Counted from the first letter of the stretch, positions 47,714 through 58,371 are shown. The stretch: DNA of 64,000 nt from Rhizobiaceae bacterium (GCA_027483885.1 JAIXTO010000113.1:41761-105760), one strand, 5' to 3'. Program-made: numbers and translations. Notes: generated by a model from the letters alone, not told the origin.

Positions 47714-48379
47714 ATGGCGGACGAGACTTCAGAACCGGAAGCCACCAAGCTGACGAATACCAAGCGGAAATGGGCCGCCGAAGGGCGTTTTCTCACCGGC
47801 CGTATCTCCCGGCCAGAGACGGACCGGCTGCCGCCCGGCCAGCATCTGGTCAAAAACTGGCCGGTGCTGGATCTTGGCCAGCAGCCGCAGATTTCAGAGA
47901 TGCAATGGCGGCTGGATGTGCGCGGCGAGGTGGAAAACAAGCTGACCTTCGACTGGGCAGGTTTTCTCGGCCTGCCGCAGAGCCCGTCGGTCTCCGACAT
48001 TCACTGCGTCACCACATGGTCGCGCTATGACAATCGCTGGCAGGGCGTGATGGTGCGCGATCTGCTCGATCTCGCCCACCCAGGCCCGGAGGCGGATGCG
48101 GTGATGCTGACGAGTTTCGACGGCTATACGACGAACCTTCTTCTGTCTGATTTCGCCGCAGCCGATGCGCTTCTGGCGACACATTGGGAAGGAGAGCCGA
48201 TCAGCCGCGAGCATGGTGGCCCCATGCGGCTTGTCGTGCCGCATCTCTATTTCTGGAAAAGCGCCAAATGGCTGACCCGGATCGAATTCACCCGGCAGGA
48301 CAGGCCAGGCTTCTGGGAGAAGAACGGTTATCACATGCGTGGCGACCCCTGGGCCGAAGAACGTTATTCCGACGATTGA
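47714..48379 (+). CDS. Sulfite oxidase-like molybdopterin oxidoreductase
   Basis: A 221-residue protein with the oxidoreductase molybdopterin-binding domain (SUOX fold). The molybdenum-ligating Cys is in IHCVTTWSRYDNRWQG near residue 98; GGPMRLVVPHLYFWKSAKW and the short C-terminal FWEKNGYHMRGDPWAEERY are typical of the small cytoplasmic sulfite oxidase-like group. No Tat or Sec signal and no dimerisation or haem domain are present, so it probably works in the cytoplasm with an unknown partner and substrate. ATG 47714 was chosen over an upstream ATG because it follows AGGGA and the added residues are not conserved. Its nearness to modABC fits its cofactor need. Confidence 0.88.
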   Translation: MADETSEPEATKLTNTKRKWAAEGRFLTGRISRPETDRLPPGQHLVKNWPVLDLGQQPQISEMQWRLDVRGEVENKLTFDWAGFLGLPQSPSVSDIHCVTTWSRYDNRWQGVMVRDLLDLAHPGPEADAVMLTSFDGYTTNLLLSDFAAADALLATHWEGEPISREHGGPMRLVVPHLYFWKSAKWLTRIEFTRQDRPGFWEKNGYHMRGDPWAEERYSDD

Positions 48380-48385
48380 TCGACC

Positions 48386-48415
48386 CTTCCGGCGCAGAGA
48401 CGGATGCGCCGGAAG
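48386..48415. terminator. Hairpin between convergent genes
   Basis: CTTCCGGCGCA (48386-48396) pairs perfectly with TGCGCCGGAAG (48405-48415) around an 8-nt loop, 6 nt past the stop of the molybdopterin protein and 30 nt past the udh stop. There is no U tract on either side, so termination may be weak or the hairpin may protect 3' ends. Confidence 0.5.
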
Positions 48416-48445
48416 AAACACTTTGGCGGACATGACGTCTGGCCG

Positions 48446-49243
48446 TCACTTTTCCGGAAAGATCGGGTCTTTCACAAAATTGCCGCCCTGATAGACGTTG
48501 AGCGGGACTGTCGGATCCTGCTTGCCAAGCTGGGCATCCAGTTCAGCGCGGAAACGTTCCGCATTGTCCTGCGGCTTCCAGCCGAGATAGGCGGCATGGG
48601 AATTGTCCCACCAGCGGCTGTCGTTGTTGGAGACACCCCAGATGATCGGGCAGCCCAGCATGGGCGCGCGAAAGATGCATTCGATCATCGAGCGGAAATC
48701 GTCATAGGACATCCAGGTCGCCAGCATACGGTGATTGCTGGGTTTTTCCATGCAACTGCCGATGCGCACCAGCGCCGTTTCCTGGCCGAATTTTTCGAAA
48801 TACATCCGGGCGAGTGCTTCACCAAAACATTTCGACACGCCGTAAAGGCCGTCTGGCCGCATCGGCGCCGTCGTATCGATGTGCTGGTCCTGCCTGTAGA
48901 AACCGACCGTATGGTTGGAACTGGCAAACAGGATGCGCGGATTGCCATTGGCCCGCGCGGCTTCATACAGATTGTAGAGCCCGAGCAGATTGGCGTTGAG
49001 GATCTTGGAAAACTTGTCCTCGACCGAGATGCCGCCAAGATGCACGATGCCATCGCAGCCCTCGACCAGCCGGTGAACGGCGTCCGCATCACCCAGATCG
49101 CACTGCACCAGTTCTTCGTTTTCCCCGGCCGCGCCGAGATCGCTGATATCGGACAGGCGCAGCGTCTCGGCAAGCGGGGCCAGCCGCGTGCGCATGGCCC
49201 GGCCGAGCGCACCGGCGGCGCCGGTCATCAACAGTCGTTTCAA
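48446..49243 (-). CDS. udh: Uronate dehydrogenase
   Basis: A 265-residue NAD-dependent short-chain dehydrogenase that oxidises D-galacturonate and D-glucuronate at C1 to the aldarolactones. The length equals the recalled Agrobacterium enzyme. It has LLMTGAAGALGRAM (NAD loop), IVHLGGISVE, FASSNHTVGFY, the catalytic YGVSK near residue 135, ARMYFEKFGQETALVRIGSC and WWDNSHAAYLGWKPQDNAE. The start is TTG at 49241-49243, with GGGAGG 5 nt upstream; this gives the conserved MKRLL-type N terminus. It is divergent from the GntR regulator with an inverted repeat between them. Confidence 0.95.
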   Translation of the reverse strand: MKRLLMTGAAGALGRAMRTRLAPLAETLRLSDISDLGAAGENEELVQCDLGDADAVHRLVEGCDGIVHLGGISVEDKFSKILNANLLGLYNLYEAARANGNPRILFASSNHTVGFYRQDQHIDTTAPMRPDGLYGVSKCFGEALARMYFEKFGQETALVRIGSCMEKPSNHRMLATWMSYDDFRSMIECIFRAPMLGCPIIWGVSNNDSRWWDNSHAAYLGWKPQDNAERFRAELDAQLGKQDPTVPLNVYQGGNFVKDPIFPEK

Positions 49244-49287
49244 TGGAACCTCCCTGAATGGTGGGCGGGACAGACTTGTAACCCTAC

Positions 49288-49308
49288 CATGTAAATTTAT
49301 CATACATG
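49288..49308. promoter_or_regulatory. Candidate GntR operator between udh and gntR
   Basis: CATGTA (49288-49293) and TACATG (49303-49308) form an inverted repeat with a 9-bp spacer. Read on the minus strand it contains TGTATG-N2-A, which recurs in the repeat upstream of kdgD, so both are plausible sites for the adjacent FadR-type regulator. Confidence 0.5.
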
Positions 49309-49396
49309 TTGGCAGCCGAGCGTCAACACGGTACAGCTATTGCAAAAGGTCGCGCGGCTTTACAAATGCCGCCAACCAGATTGACGAGAGGCACGC

Positions 49397-51125
<1,729 letters not shown>

Positions 51126-51126
51126 G

Positions 51127-52263
51127 ATGAAGATCGTCGCAGTTCGCACCCATCTTCTGGAGCACAAGCTCGACGTTGCCTTCGAAAGCGCCTCCATGCG
51201 CTTTGACCGGCGCGCCCATGTTCTGGTGGAAATCGAATGCGACGACGGAACGACCGGCTGGGGCGAATGCCTCGGGCCGGCGCGTCCGAACGCTGCCGTG
51301 GTGGCGACCTATGCCAACTGGCTGATCGGCGAAAACCCGCTTGAAAACGAAAAGATCTGGGCGCGGCTCTACAATGCGCTGCGCGATCAGGGCCAACGGG
51401 GCCTCACCATCACCGCCCTCTCCGGCATCGACATGGCGCTGTGGGATATCAAGGGCAAGCATTTTGGCGCGCCGATCTCCATCCTGCTCGGCGGCCGTTT
51501 TCGCGAAAGCGTTAAGGCCTATGCCACCGGCAGCTTCAAGCGAGACGGTGTCGACCGCGTCGAAGACAATGCCCGCGATGTAGCGCGCTACTGGTCGGAG
51601 GGCTTTCACGCCACCAAGATCAAGATCGGCTTTGGCGTGGAGGAAGACCTTCGCGTGGTGCGGGCCGCCCGCGAAGCGGTCGGTTCCGACATGCGCATCA
51701 TGGTCGATGCCAACCACGGTTATGATGCGGTAGAAGCCATCCGCTTCGGTCAGGCTGCCGCAGAACTGAACCTCGACTGGTTCGAGGAACCGGTGGTGCC
51801 GGAACAGCTTGCCGCCTATCGCGAGGTGCGCGCCCGCCAGCCGATCCCGGTTGCCGGCGGCGAGACCTGGCACACACGCTGGGGCATGAAAGAGCCTGTG
51901 GAGACGCGCTGCGTCGATATTCTCCAGCCCGATCTTGCCGGCGTCGGCGGTTTTACCGAGGCCAAGCGCGTGGCGGATCTGGCAGCGCTGCATGGCGTGC
52001 GCGTCGTGCCGCATGTCTGGGGAACGGCGGTCCATATTGCCGCCGCCCTGCAGTTCATGGCGGCCATGGTGCCAAGCCCGGTGCGCGTCAACCCGATCGA
52101 GCCGATCCTGGAATTCGACCGCACTGACAACCCCTTCCGCCAGGCGATCATCAAGACACCGATCGAGCATGTGAACGGCGTGGTTTCCATTCCGAACGGC
52201 CCCGGCCTCGGCATCGAAATCAACCGCGATGCGCTTGCCGAATTCAAGATGGGAGACGCCTGA
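51127..52263 (+). CDS. gci: D-galactarolactone cycloisomerase
   Basis: A 378-residue enolase-superfamily enzyme (muconate-lactonising subgroup) that converts D-galactaro-1,4-lactone to 3-deoxy-2-keto-hexarate by beta-elimination and ring opening. The length equals the recalled Agrobacterium Gci. The catalytic set is visible: TKIKIGFG (KxK base), MVDANHGYDA, DWFEEPVVPE and AGGETWHTRWG (the three metal ligands Asp, Glu, Glu), and the His in VVPHVWGTAVH. It lies 1 nt after kdgD and overlaps gli by one base. Confidence 0.95.
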   Translation: MKIVAVRTHLLEHKLDVAFESASMRFDRRAHVLVEIECDDGTTGWGECLGPARPNAAVVATYANWLIGENPLENEKIWARLYNALRDQGQRGLTITALSGIDMALWDIKGKHFGAPISILLGGRFRESVKAYATGSFKRDGVDRVEDNARDVARYWSEGFHATKIKIGFGVEEDLRVVRAAREAVGSDMRIMVDANHGYDAVEAIRFGQAAAELNLDWFEEPVVPEQLAAYREVRARQPIPVAGGETWHTRWGMKEPVETRCVDILQPDLAGVGGFTEAKRVADLAALHGVRVVPHVWGTAVHIAAALQFMAAMVPSPVRVNPIEPILEFDRTDNPFRQAIIKTPIEHVNGVVSIPNGPGLGIEINRDALAEFKMGDA

Positions 52264-53144
52264 TGCTGGTTCGCCCGCTCACCGGTGAAAAGCCCGCCAT
52301 CGCCCTGCCGAAGGGCAGCGTCGATACCCAGATGCACATGTATCTGCCGGGTTATCCATCGCTTCCGGGCGGTCCGGGCCTGCCGGCCGGCGACCTGCCG
52401 ACACCGGCGCAGTACCGCCAGCTGATGACATGGCTCGGCATCGACCGCGTGATCATCACGCAGGGCAATGCCCAGCAGCGTGACAATTCCAATATCATCG
52501 CCTGCCTTGCCGAAATGGGTGACGTGGCGCGCGGCGTGGCAGCCGTTGGCGTCGATGTGTCCGATGAAGAACTGGATACTTTGGAAAAGGCCGGCGTTGT
52601 CGGCCTTCGCATCATGGATCTGCCGGGCGGCGCGACCGATCTTTCAGCGCTGGAAGCACTTGATGCCAAGGCTGCCGCACGTGGCTGGATGCTCGCCGTA
52701 CAGTTCGACGGCAGCAAGATCCTTGAGCATGAACCGCGTCTTGCAGCGCTGAAATCGCGCTGGGTTTTCGATCACCATGGCAAGTTTTTCGATGGCGTGA
52801 CGCCCGACAGCCCGCAGATATCGGCCACACGGCGGCTGATCGATGCCGGCAATTGCTGGTTCAAGTTTGCCGGCGTCTACGAATCCTCAAAGAGCGGCGG
52901 CCCTGCTTATGCCGACGTCGCAGCCGTTGCCCGCACGCTTGCCGCCCACGCACCGGAACGCATCGTCTGGGGCACCAACTGGCCGCACAACCTGGCGCGC
53001 GAGCAGAAGGATTACCCCGACGACGCAAGCCTGCTGGAGACCGTTCTGAGCTGGTTGCCTGACGATGCAGCGCTTCAGCGCGCCCTCGTCGACAACCCGG
53101 AGGAGCTGTTCGGACTGCCGGCGTTTCGGGAGAAGACCGCATAA
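52263..53144 (+). CDS. gli: D-galactarolactone isomerase, amidohydrolase superfamily
   Basis: A 293-residue TIM-barrel amidohydrolase, COG3618 group. It starts with the metal-site motif VDTQMHMYLPGYPSL (QMHMY in place of HxH), has VFDHHGKFFDGVT and ends with the conserved IVWGTNWPHN Asp-less metal region and PEELFGLP. By context and resemblance it is the Agrobacterium enzyme that interconverts D-galactaro-1,5- and 1,4-lactone between Udh and Gci. The ATG shares its A with the gci TGA. Confidence 0.9.
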   Translation: MLVRPLTGEKPAIALPKGSVDTQMHMYLPGYPSLPGGPGLPAGDLPTPAQYRQLMTWLGIDRVIITQGNAQQRDNSNIIACLAEMGDVARGVAAVGVDVSDEELDTLEKAGVVGLRIMDLPGGATDLSALEALDAKAAARGWMLAVQFDGSKILEHEPRLAALKSRWVFDHHGKFFDGVTPDSPQISATRRLIDAGNCWFKFAGVYESSKSGGPAYADVAAVARTLAAHAPERIVWGTNWPHNLAREQKDYPDDASLLETVLSWLPDDAALQRALVDNPEELFGLPAFREKTA

Positions 53145-53194
53145 AGACTGCCGCCGGAGCAGGAGGCTCAGGCGTTCACCAAGTGGAGGATATC

Positions 53195-54172
53195 ATGAAA
53201 CTAACGAAGATCCTGGGGCTGGCCCTTGGCCTTGCCATGAGCACGACCCTTGCCGCACAGGCACAGGAAATCAGTCTGCGTTCCGCCGACATCCACCCGG
53301 ACGGTTATCCGACGGTGGAAGCGGTCAAGTTCATGGGCCAGCTGATTTCCGAGCGCACCAATGGCCGCATCAAGGTGCAGGTCATGCCGAGCGCCGTGCT
53401 CGGTTCTGAAAAGGACACGATCGAGCAGACCCGTTTCGGCGTCATCGATCTCAACCGCGTCAATGCGGCCCCCTTCAACAACCTCGTCAAGGAAACCGTC
53501 GTTCTCGGCATGCCTTTCCTGTTCCGCTCGACGGAACATATGCACAAGACCGTCGACGGCCCGATCGGTGATGAAATCCTTGCCGCCTTCGAACCGCATG
53601 GCCTGATCGGCCTCACCTATTACGATTCCGGCGCGCGCTCCTTCTACACCACCAAGAAGCCGATCCAGAAGCTCGCCGACCTCAAGGGCATGAAGATCCG
53701 CGTGCAGCAGTCCGACCTCTGGATTGCCATGATGCAGGCCTTTGGCGCCAACCCGACGCCGATGCCCATGGGCGAAGTTTATTCCTCGCTGGAAACCGGT
53801 GTCGTCGATGGCGCTGAAAACAACTGGCCGTCTTACGAATCGGCGCGTCACTTCGAAGTGGCCAAGAACTACACGCTGACGGAACATTCGCTGAACCCGG
53901 AAATCCTCGTGATGTCCAAGATCAGCTGGGACAAGCTGAAGCCGGAAGACCAGAAGATCGTTCGTCAGGCCGCCAAGGAATCCACCGTCAAGATGCGTGA
54001 ACTCTGGACGGCGCGTGAAAAGACGTCTGAAGAGAAGGTACGGGCTGCCGGCGTCAACGTGATCAAGGTGGACAAGTCGGAGTTTTCCGCAGCCATGAAG
54101 CCGGTCTACGACAAGTTCGTGACCGACGAAAAGCTGAAGGGCCTGCTCGAGCGTATCCAGGCAGTAAAATAA
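53195..54172 (+). CDS. dctP: TRAP transporter substrate-binding protein DctP
   Basis: A 325-residue periplasmic binding protein with a signal peptide cut after AAQA (residue 24). DctP signatures are SERTNGRIKVQVMPSAVLG, YYDSGARSFYTTKKPI, MKIRVQQSDLWIAMM (the Arg that grips the substrate carboxylate) and GEVYSSLETGVVDGAENN. The ATG at 53195 has GGAGG 6 nt upstream. Placed in the udh/gci/gli operon, it should bind galacturonate or glucuronate. A strong terminator-like hairpin follows before dctQ. Confidence 0.94.
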   Translation: MKLTKILGLALGLAMSTTLAAQAQEISLRSADIHPDGYPTVEAVKFMGQLISERTNGRIKVQVMPSAVLGSEKDTIEQTRFGVIDLNRVNAAPFNNLVKETVVLGMPFLFRSTEHMHKTVDGPIGDEILAAFEPHGLIGLTYYDSGARSFYTTKKPIQKLADLKGMKIRVQQSDLWIAMMQAFGANPTPMPMGEVYSSLETGVVDGAENNWPSYESARHFEVAKNYTLTEHSLNPEILVMSKISWDKLKPEDQKIVRQAAKESTVKMRELWTAREKTSEEKVRAAGVNVIKVDKSEFSAAMKPVYDKFVTDEKLKGLLERIQAVK

Positions 54173-54183
54173 TCAAGAAACAA

Positions 54184-54216
54184 GGGCCGGCAGGTGACAA
54201 CCTGCCGGCCCTTTTT
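54184..54216 (+). terminator. Strong intrinsic terminator inside the TRAP operon
   Basis: GGGCCGGCAGGT (54184-54195) and its exact complement (54200-54211) enclose the tetraloop GACA and run directly into five thymines (54212-54216). It lies 12 nt after the dctP stop and before dctQ, so most transcripts should end here, giving more binding protein than membrane subunits. Confidence 0.9.
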
Positions 54217-54260
54217 GCTGACATGCGCATCGTAGAATAAGCGCAGGAGGACTTGGGGAA

Positions 54261-54782
54261 ATGAGAAACTTCATGCGGGCCATCCGGCCAGGCCTGACGG
54301 CGCTGAGCCGTCTATCACTCTACATTGCCGGTACAGGCATCGTCGTCATGACCGTGATTGTCGGCTGGCAGGTGTTTGCCCGCTACGTCCTGAACGATTC
54401 ACCCAGCTGGTCGGAGCCGCTATCGCTCTACCTGATGTCGTGGTTCATCATGCTGGGGGCTGCCGTTGGCGTGCGCGAAAGCGTGCATCTGGGGCTCGAT
54501 ATCCTGCGTTATGCCATGCCCGCTCCCGTACAACAGGCGATGGACCTCGTGAGCCTTGGGCTGGTCGCCCTGTTCGGCATCGCCATGGCCTATTACGGCG
54601 TGCTTCTGGCCAAGGGCACATGGACCGCAACCATTCCGGTTCTCGGCTGGCCGGGCGGCGTGGACTTCTTTCCGCTGGTGGTGGGTGGCGCGATGATTGC
54701 GCTCTTTGCCGCTGAACGTTTCATTGACGTGGCACTGGGCGAAGAGATCGCGGCCCATGCCGACGTGGCGGAGGTTGTCTGA
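54261..54782 (+). CDS. dctQ: TRAP transporter small membrane subunit DctQ
   Basis: A 173-residue four-helix inner-membrane protein. VGWQVFARYVLNDSPSWSEP is the DctQ signature, followed by MLGAAVGVRESVHLGLDIL and two C-terminal helices ending in LPLVVGGAMIALF-like FPLVVGGAMIALFAAERF. AGGAGG stands about 12 nt before the ATG. It overlaps dctM by one base. Confidence 0.93.
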   Translation: MRNFMRAIRPGLTALSRLSLYIAGTGIVVMTVIVGWQVFARYVLNDSPSWSEPLSLYLMSWFIMLGAAVGVRESVHLGLDILRYAMPAPVQQAMDLVSLGLVALFGIAMAYYGVLLAKGTWTATIPVLGWPGGVDFFPLVVGGAMIALFAAERFIDVALGEEIAAHADVAEVV

Positions 54783-56062
54783 TGGCCTATACCATTCTTT
54801 TCGGATCCTTCACGGTCCTGATGCTGATCGGCATGCCGATCGCGTTCTGCCTTGGCATCGCCTCGGTCGCGACGATCCTTTACATGGGGCTGCCGCCCAT
54901 CGTCATCTTCCAGCAGCTGAATTCCGGCATGAACGTGTTTGCCATGATGGCCATTCCGTTCTTCATTTTTGCCGGTGACCTGATGGTGCGCGGCGGCATC
55001 GCAGCGCGCCTCATCCGTTTTGCAGCCGGTATCGTCGGTCATCTGCGTGGCGGCCTCGGTCAGGTCAACATCGTCGCCTCCACCCTGTTTGGCGGCATTT
55101 CCGGCTCGGCTGTCGCCGATGCCTCGGCCGTTGGCGGCCTGATGATCCCACAGATGGCAGCGCGCGGTTATGACCGCGGTTACGCCGTCAACGTCACGGT
55201 CAATGCCGCGATCATCGCCCTGATGATCCCGCCCTCGCACAACATGATCCTGTATTCGATCGCAGCCGGCGGCAACGTGTCGGTCGCCGATCTCTTCACC
55301 GCCGGCATCATTCCCGGCATCCTGCTTGCGGCAGCGCTGATGATCACGGCCTATGTCGTTGCCGTGCGCCGGGGATATCCCTCCGAACCTTTCCCGGGCT
55401 TTTCCAAGGTTGCCTATTATCTCGTCTCGGCTTTTCCGGGCATTCTTCTCATCGCCATCATCTTCGGCGGCGTGCGCTCGGGCGTGTTTACGGCAACGGA
55501 AAGCTCCTGCATTGCGGTTCTCTATGCCTTCCTCGTGGCCATGCTGGTCTACCGTGAACTGGACTGGCACGGTTTCGTCGAGGCTGTCATGGGGGCGGTT
55601 CGCACCACGGCCATGGTGCTTCTCGTCATCGGCACGGCGGCAGCCTTTGCCTGGCTGATGGCCTTCCTGCAGGTGCAGCAGCTGATGATCGGCGCAATCG
55701 GCGCGATCTCGGACAACCCGATCATCGTGCTTCTGGTCATCAACATCATCCTGCTGCTGCTCGGGACCTTCATGGACATGGCGCCGCTCGTCATCATCTC
55801 GACGCCGGTGCTTCTGCCTGTCGTCAAGGCATTTGGTGTCGATCCCGTGCATTTCGGCGTGGTGATGATCCTGAACGCGGGTATCGGGCTCAACACGCCG
55901 CCGGTGGGAACGGTGCTCTTCGTCGGCTGCGCGGTCGGCGGCATCTCGATCCGCGAAGCGATGAAAACCATCTGGCCCTTCTTCGGGGCAAGTGTCGCGG
56001 TGCTGATGCTGGTGACCTATATTCCGGCGCTGTCGCTCTGGCTTCCCAGCCTGTTTCGCTGA
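54782..56062 (+). CDS. dctM: TRAP transporter large membrane subunit DctM
   Basis: A 426-residue permease with about twelve helices, member of the ion-transporter fold that couples uptake to sodium. NVFAMMAIPFFIFAGDLMVRGG, GGISGSAVADASAVGGLMIP, IPPSHNMILYSIAAGG, GTFMDMAPLVIISTPVLLP and GIGLNTPPVGTVLFVGCAVG are all DctM hallmarks. The ATG shares its A with the dctQ stop. An intrinsic terminator follows 25 nt after the stop. Confidence 0.95.
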   Translation: MAYTILFGSFTVLMLIGMPIAFCLGIASVATILYMGLPPIVIFQQLNSGMNVFAMMAIPFFIFAGDLMVRGGIAARLIRFAAGIVGHLRGGLGQVNIVASTLFGGISGSAVADASAVGGLMIPQMAARGYDRGYAVNVTVNAAIIALMIPPSHNMILYSIAAGGNVSVADLFTAGIIPGILLAAALMITAYVVAVRRGYPSEPFPGFSKVAYYLVSAFPGILLIAIIFGGVRSGVFTATESSCIAVLYAFLVAMLVYRELDWHGFVEAVMGAVRTTAMVLLVIGTAAAFAWLMAFLQVQQLMIGAIGAISDNPIIVLLVINIILLLLGTFMDMAPLVIISTPVLLPVVKAFGVDPVHFGVVMILNAGIGLNTPPVGTVLFVGCAVGGISIREAMKTIWPFFGASVAVLMLVTYIPALSLWLPSLFR

Positions 56063-56086
56063 ACCACAGCGTCCAGACACAAGAAT

Positions 56087-56115
56087 GCCGGCGGATCGCT
56101 CCGCCGGCGTTTTTT
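56087..56115. terminator. Intrinsic terminator after dctM
   Basis: GCCGGCGGA (56087-56095), loop TCGC, and TCCGCCGGC (56100-56108) are followed by G and six thymines (56110-56115). It ends the uronate operon and may also stop antisense reading from the convergent receptor gene at 56133. Confidence 0.9.
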
Positions 56116-56132
56116 ATGGGAGATTTTTCGCG

Positions 56133-58331
56133 TTACCAGCTCTTGCTGAGCTTCACGACCACGGTGCGGGCATCGCCATAACCGCAGGTCGCGGTTCCCG
56201 CGCAACCCTTGACGTATTCCTTGTCGAAGAGGTTGCTGACGTTCACCGAACCTTCCCAGCCGTTCTTCCTGTAGCGGATCGCCGCATCGAACACGGTGGC
56301 GTCTGGCACTTTCAGGGTGTTTTCGCGGTTTGCCCAGCTTTCACCCTGATAGCGAACACCGGCGCCGAGGCTTAAGCCCTCCAAAGCCGGCACCGGCACG
56401 GCATAATCAACCCAAAGTGAGGCCTGCACATCCGGCACCAGATAGGGGCTCTTGCCGACATAGGCCGCCACGATATCCTCCTTCACCTTGAGATCGGTAT
56501 AGGTGAAGCTGCCCAACAGCTTCCACTGATCATCAAGGTTCACCTTGCCTTCCAGCTCGATGCCACGCGACTCGACCTCGCCGATCTGGCTGGAGAGGAA
56601 TGTGCCGGGATCCGTCACCACGACATTCTGCTTGGTGAGATGGAAGAGCGAGGCGGTAAACAGGCCGTCGATAAAGCTCGGCTCGTATTTGACACCCACT
56701 TCATACTGCTCGCCCTCCTCCGGCTTGTTATAGGGCGTGCTGCTGACGGCAATCACCGGATTGAAGAAGCTGGCAAAGCTCACATAGGGCGTCACGCCAT
56801 TATCGAATTCGTAAGCCAGACCGGCGCGGCCGCTGAAGGCGCTGTTGGAATAATCGTAGGTGCTGTCCTGCGTCGGTGACCAGTAAGTCGGGCCATTATG
56901 GGTGGAGGTTTCCACGTGGTCGTAACGGCCGTTCAGCGTCACCAGAAAGCCATCCCCAAAGCGGATCTGGTCCTGCGCGTACACGCCGATCTGCTTCTGG
57001 GTGATCACCTGGTTGCTGTAGGAATTGTTGGCCGGCTGCGGCACCCCATAAACCGGGTCGCTGGCGCTGATCGGCGTGCCCGTGGTCGAGGCCTGATAAT
57101 TGTAAAGCTCATAATATTTGTAATCGAGGCCGACGAGCAACTGGTGCGACAGCGGACCCGTCTCAAACTCGCCTTGCAGGCGGTTGTCGATGAGGAACGT
57201 GTCGACCTTGGATGTCTGCTCGAAGCCGAGACGGTTCAGCTTGAAATCGGCGGTCGCCGGCTGGCTGACGGAGCCAAGAGCGGGATCGTACCAGCCATAA
57301 AGATAAGGCGCGTTTTCGTGCTTGTAGAGATGCGCATAACGCGCGTTCTGCGACACTTTCCAGCCGCTGTCGAATTCGTGCTCGACTTCGTAGCCGACCA
57401 TTTCCTGGTTATAAACGCCGGTGTCGATATCGGGTTCGCCGTAAAGGGCATCGCGGTCGATCTTGCCGAAACCGGGTACGGATTCAACCGTGCCGTAATA
57501 CGGGAAGAAGCCGTTGCCGACATGCACCTGGTCAAGTCCGGCAAACGAGCCCCAGAGGGTGACCTTGGTGGCCTCGTCAGGCGAAACCGTCAGCTGCGGC
57601 ATGATGAAACCGCGGAAATCGTGCGAGAAATCCGAATAATTGTCGCCGCCGGCGATCTTTCCGGTCACCCGATAGCTCATCGTGTCGCTGGAGCCGACGG
57701 CATCGGAGACATCAAAACCGAAAAACGCGTTGCCGTTGCTGTTGATGCCGGTTTCCGTATAGGCGAGCGGTTCGTCCGTCGGGCGTTTGCGCACGAGGTT
57801 GACGAGACCGCCGGCATTGGCGCCGCCATAAAGAACCGAAGCCGGGCCTTTCAGCACCTCCACGCGTTCCAGCATGAAGGGATCGATCTGGAAGCCGCCG
57901 AAACCATAGGCGTAAAGATTGAGACCATCATAGAACATGCCGGTCTGCGTGGCATCGAAGCCCCTGATGTAGAGCCAGTCGGTGTCGGCATCATTGCCGA
58001 AGGGGGCAGCCGTCACGCCGGCGGTATAGGCCAGCGCCTCGTCCACCTTGTTGGTGATGCCGCGATCATCCAGTTCCGCGCGCCCGACAACCGAAACCGA
58101 TTGCGGAATGGCTGAGAGATCGGCACCGGTCTTTGCGCCAGCGGTGGATTTGCGCGCGACATATCCCTTCACCGGTCCGTTTGCACCGCCATCCCCTGCC
58201 GCCTGCCCTTCCACCAGAACCGGTTCGAGCACGATGGCCTGTTGTGCGTGCGCAGGCTGAGCCGCCATCAGCCCCGCAAGGGCAATGCCGGCCTTCAGGC
58301 TCGCGTTTCGTCTTGTCTTATCGATCATCAT
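56133..58331 (-). CDS. TonB-dependent siderophore receptor
   Basis: A 732-residue outer-membrane receptor. A signal peptide ends at AAQPAHA (about residue 29), followed by a TonB box-like IVLEPVLVEG, the plug domain (SVVGRAELDDRGITNKVDEAL, VLKGPASVLYGGANAGGLVN) and a 22-strand barrel ending in an aromatic residue (VVVKLSKSW). The pattern (RGFDATQTGMFYDGLN) is that of hydroxamate-type receptors such as ferrichrome/ferrioxamine receptors; the exact ligand is unknown. ATG 58329-58331 follows GGGG; a second ATG is adjacent. An IRO-like motif 40 nt upstream suggests iron control, and an AraC gene directly upstream is the likely siderophore-responsive activator. Confidence 0.93.
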   Translation of the reverse strand: MMIDKTRRNASLKAGIALAGLMAAQPAHAQQAIVLEPVLVEGQAAGDGGANGPVKGYVARKSTAGAKTGADLSAIPQSVSVVGRAELDDRGITNKVDEALAYTAGVTAAPFGNDADTDWLYIRGFDATQTGMFYDGLNLYAYGFGGFQIDPFMLERVEVLKGPASVLYGGANAGGLVNLVRKRPTDEPLAYTETGINSNGNAFFGFDVSDAVGSSDTMSYRVTGKIAGGDNYSDFSHDFRGFIMPQLTVSPDEATKVTLWGSFAGLDQVHVGNGFFPYYGTVESVPGFGKIDRDALYGEPDIDTGVYNQEMVGYEVEHEFDSGWKVSQNARYAHLYKHENAPYLYGWYDPALGSVSQPATADFKLNRLGFEQTSKVDTFLIDNRLQGEFETGPLSHQLLVGLDYKYYELYNYQASTTGTPISASDPVYGVPQPANNSYSNQVITQKQIGVYAQDQIRFGDGFLVTLNGRYDHVETSTHNGPTYWSPTQDSTYDYSNSAFSGRAGLAYEFDNGVTPYVSFASFFNPVIAVSSTPYNKPEEGEQYEVGVKYEPSFIDGLFTASLFHLTKQNVVVTDPGTFLSSQIGEVESRGIELEGKVNLDDQWKLLGSFTYTDLKVKEDIVAAYVGKSPYLVPDVQASLWVDYAVPVPALEGLSLGAGVRYQGESWANRENTLKVPDATVFDAAIRYRKNGWEGSVNVSNLFDKEYVKGCAGTATCGYGDARTVVVKLSKSW

Positions 58332-58371
58332 GGTGCCCCAAATCCCCCGTGCGTTCGACCGCCACATAATA

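Noticed and set aside
54593..56080. A 495-codon minus-strand frame opposite dctQ-dctM
   Set aside because: The translation is a run of Asp, His, Arg and Gln typical of antisense to hydrophobic membrane proteins; it spans two real genes.
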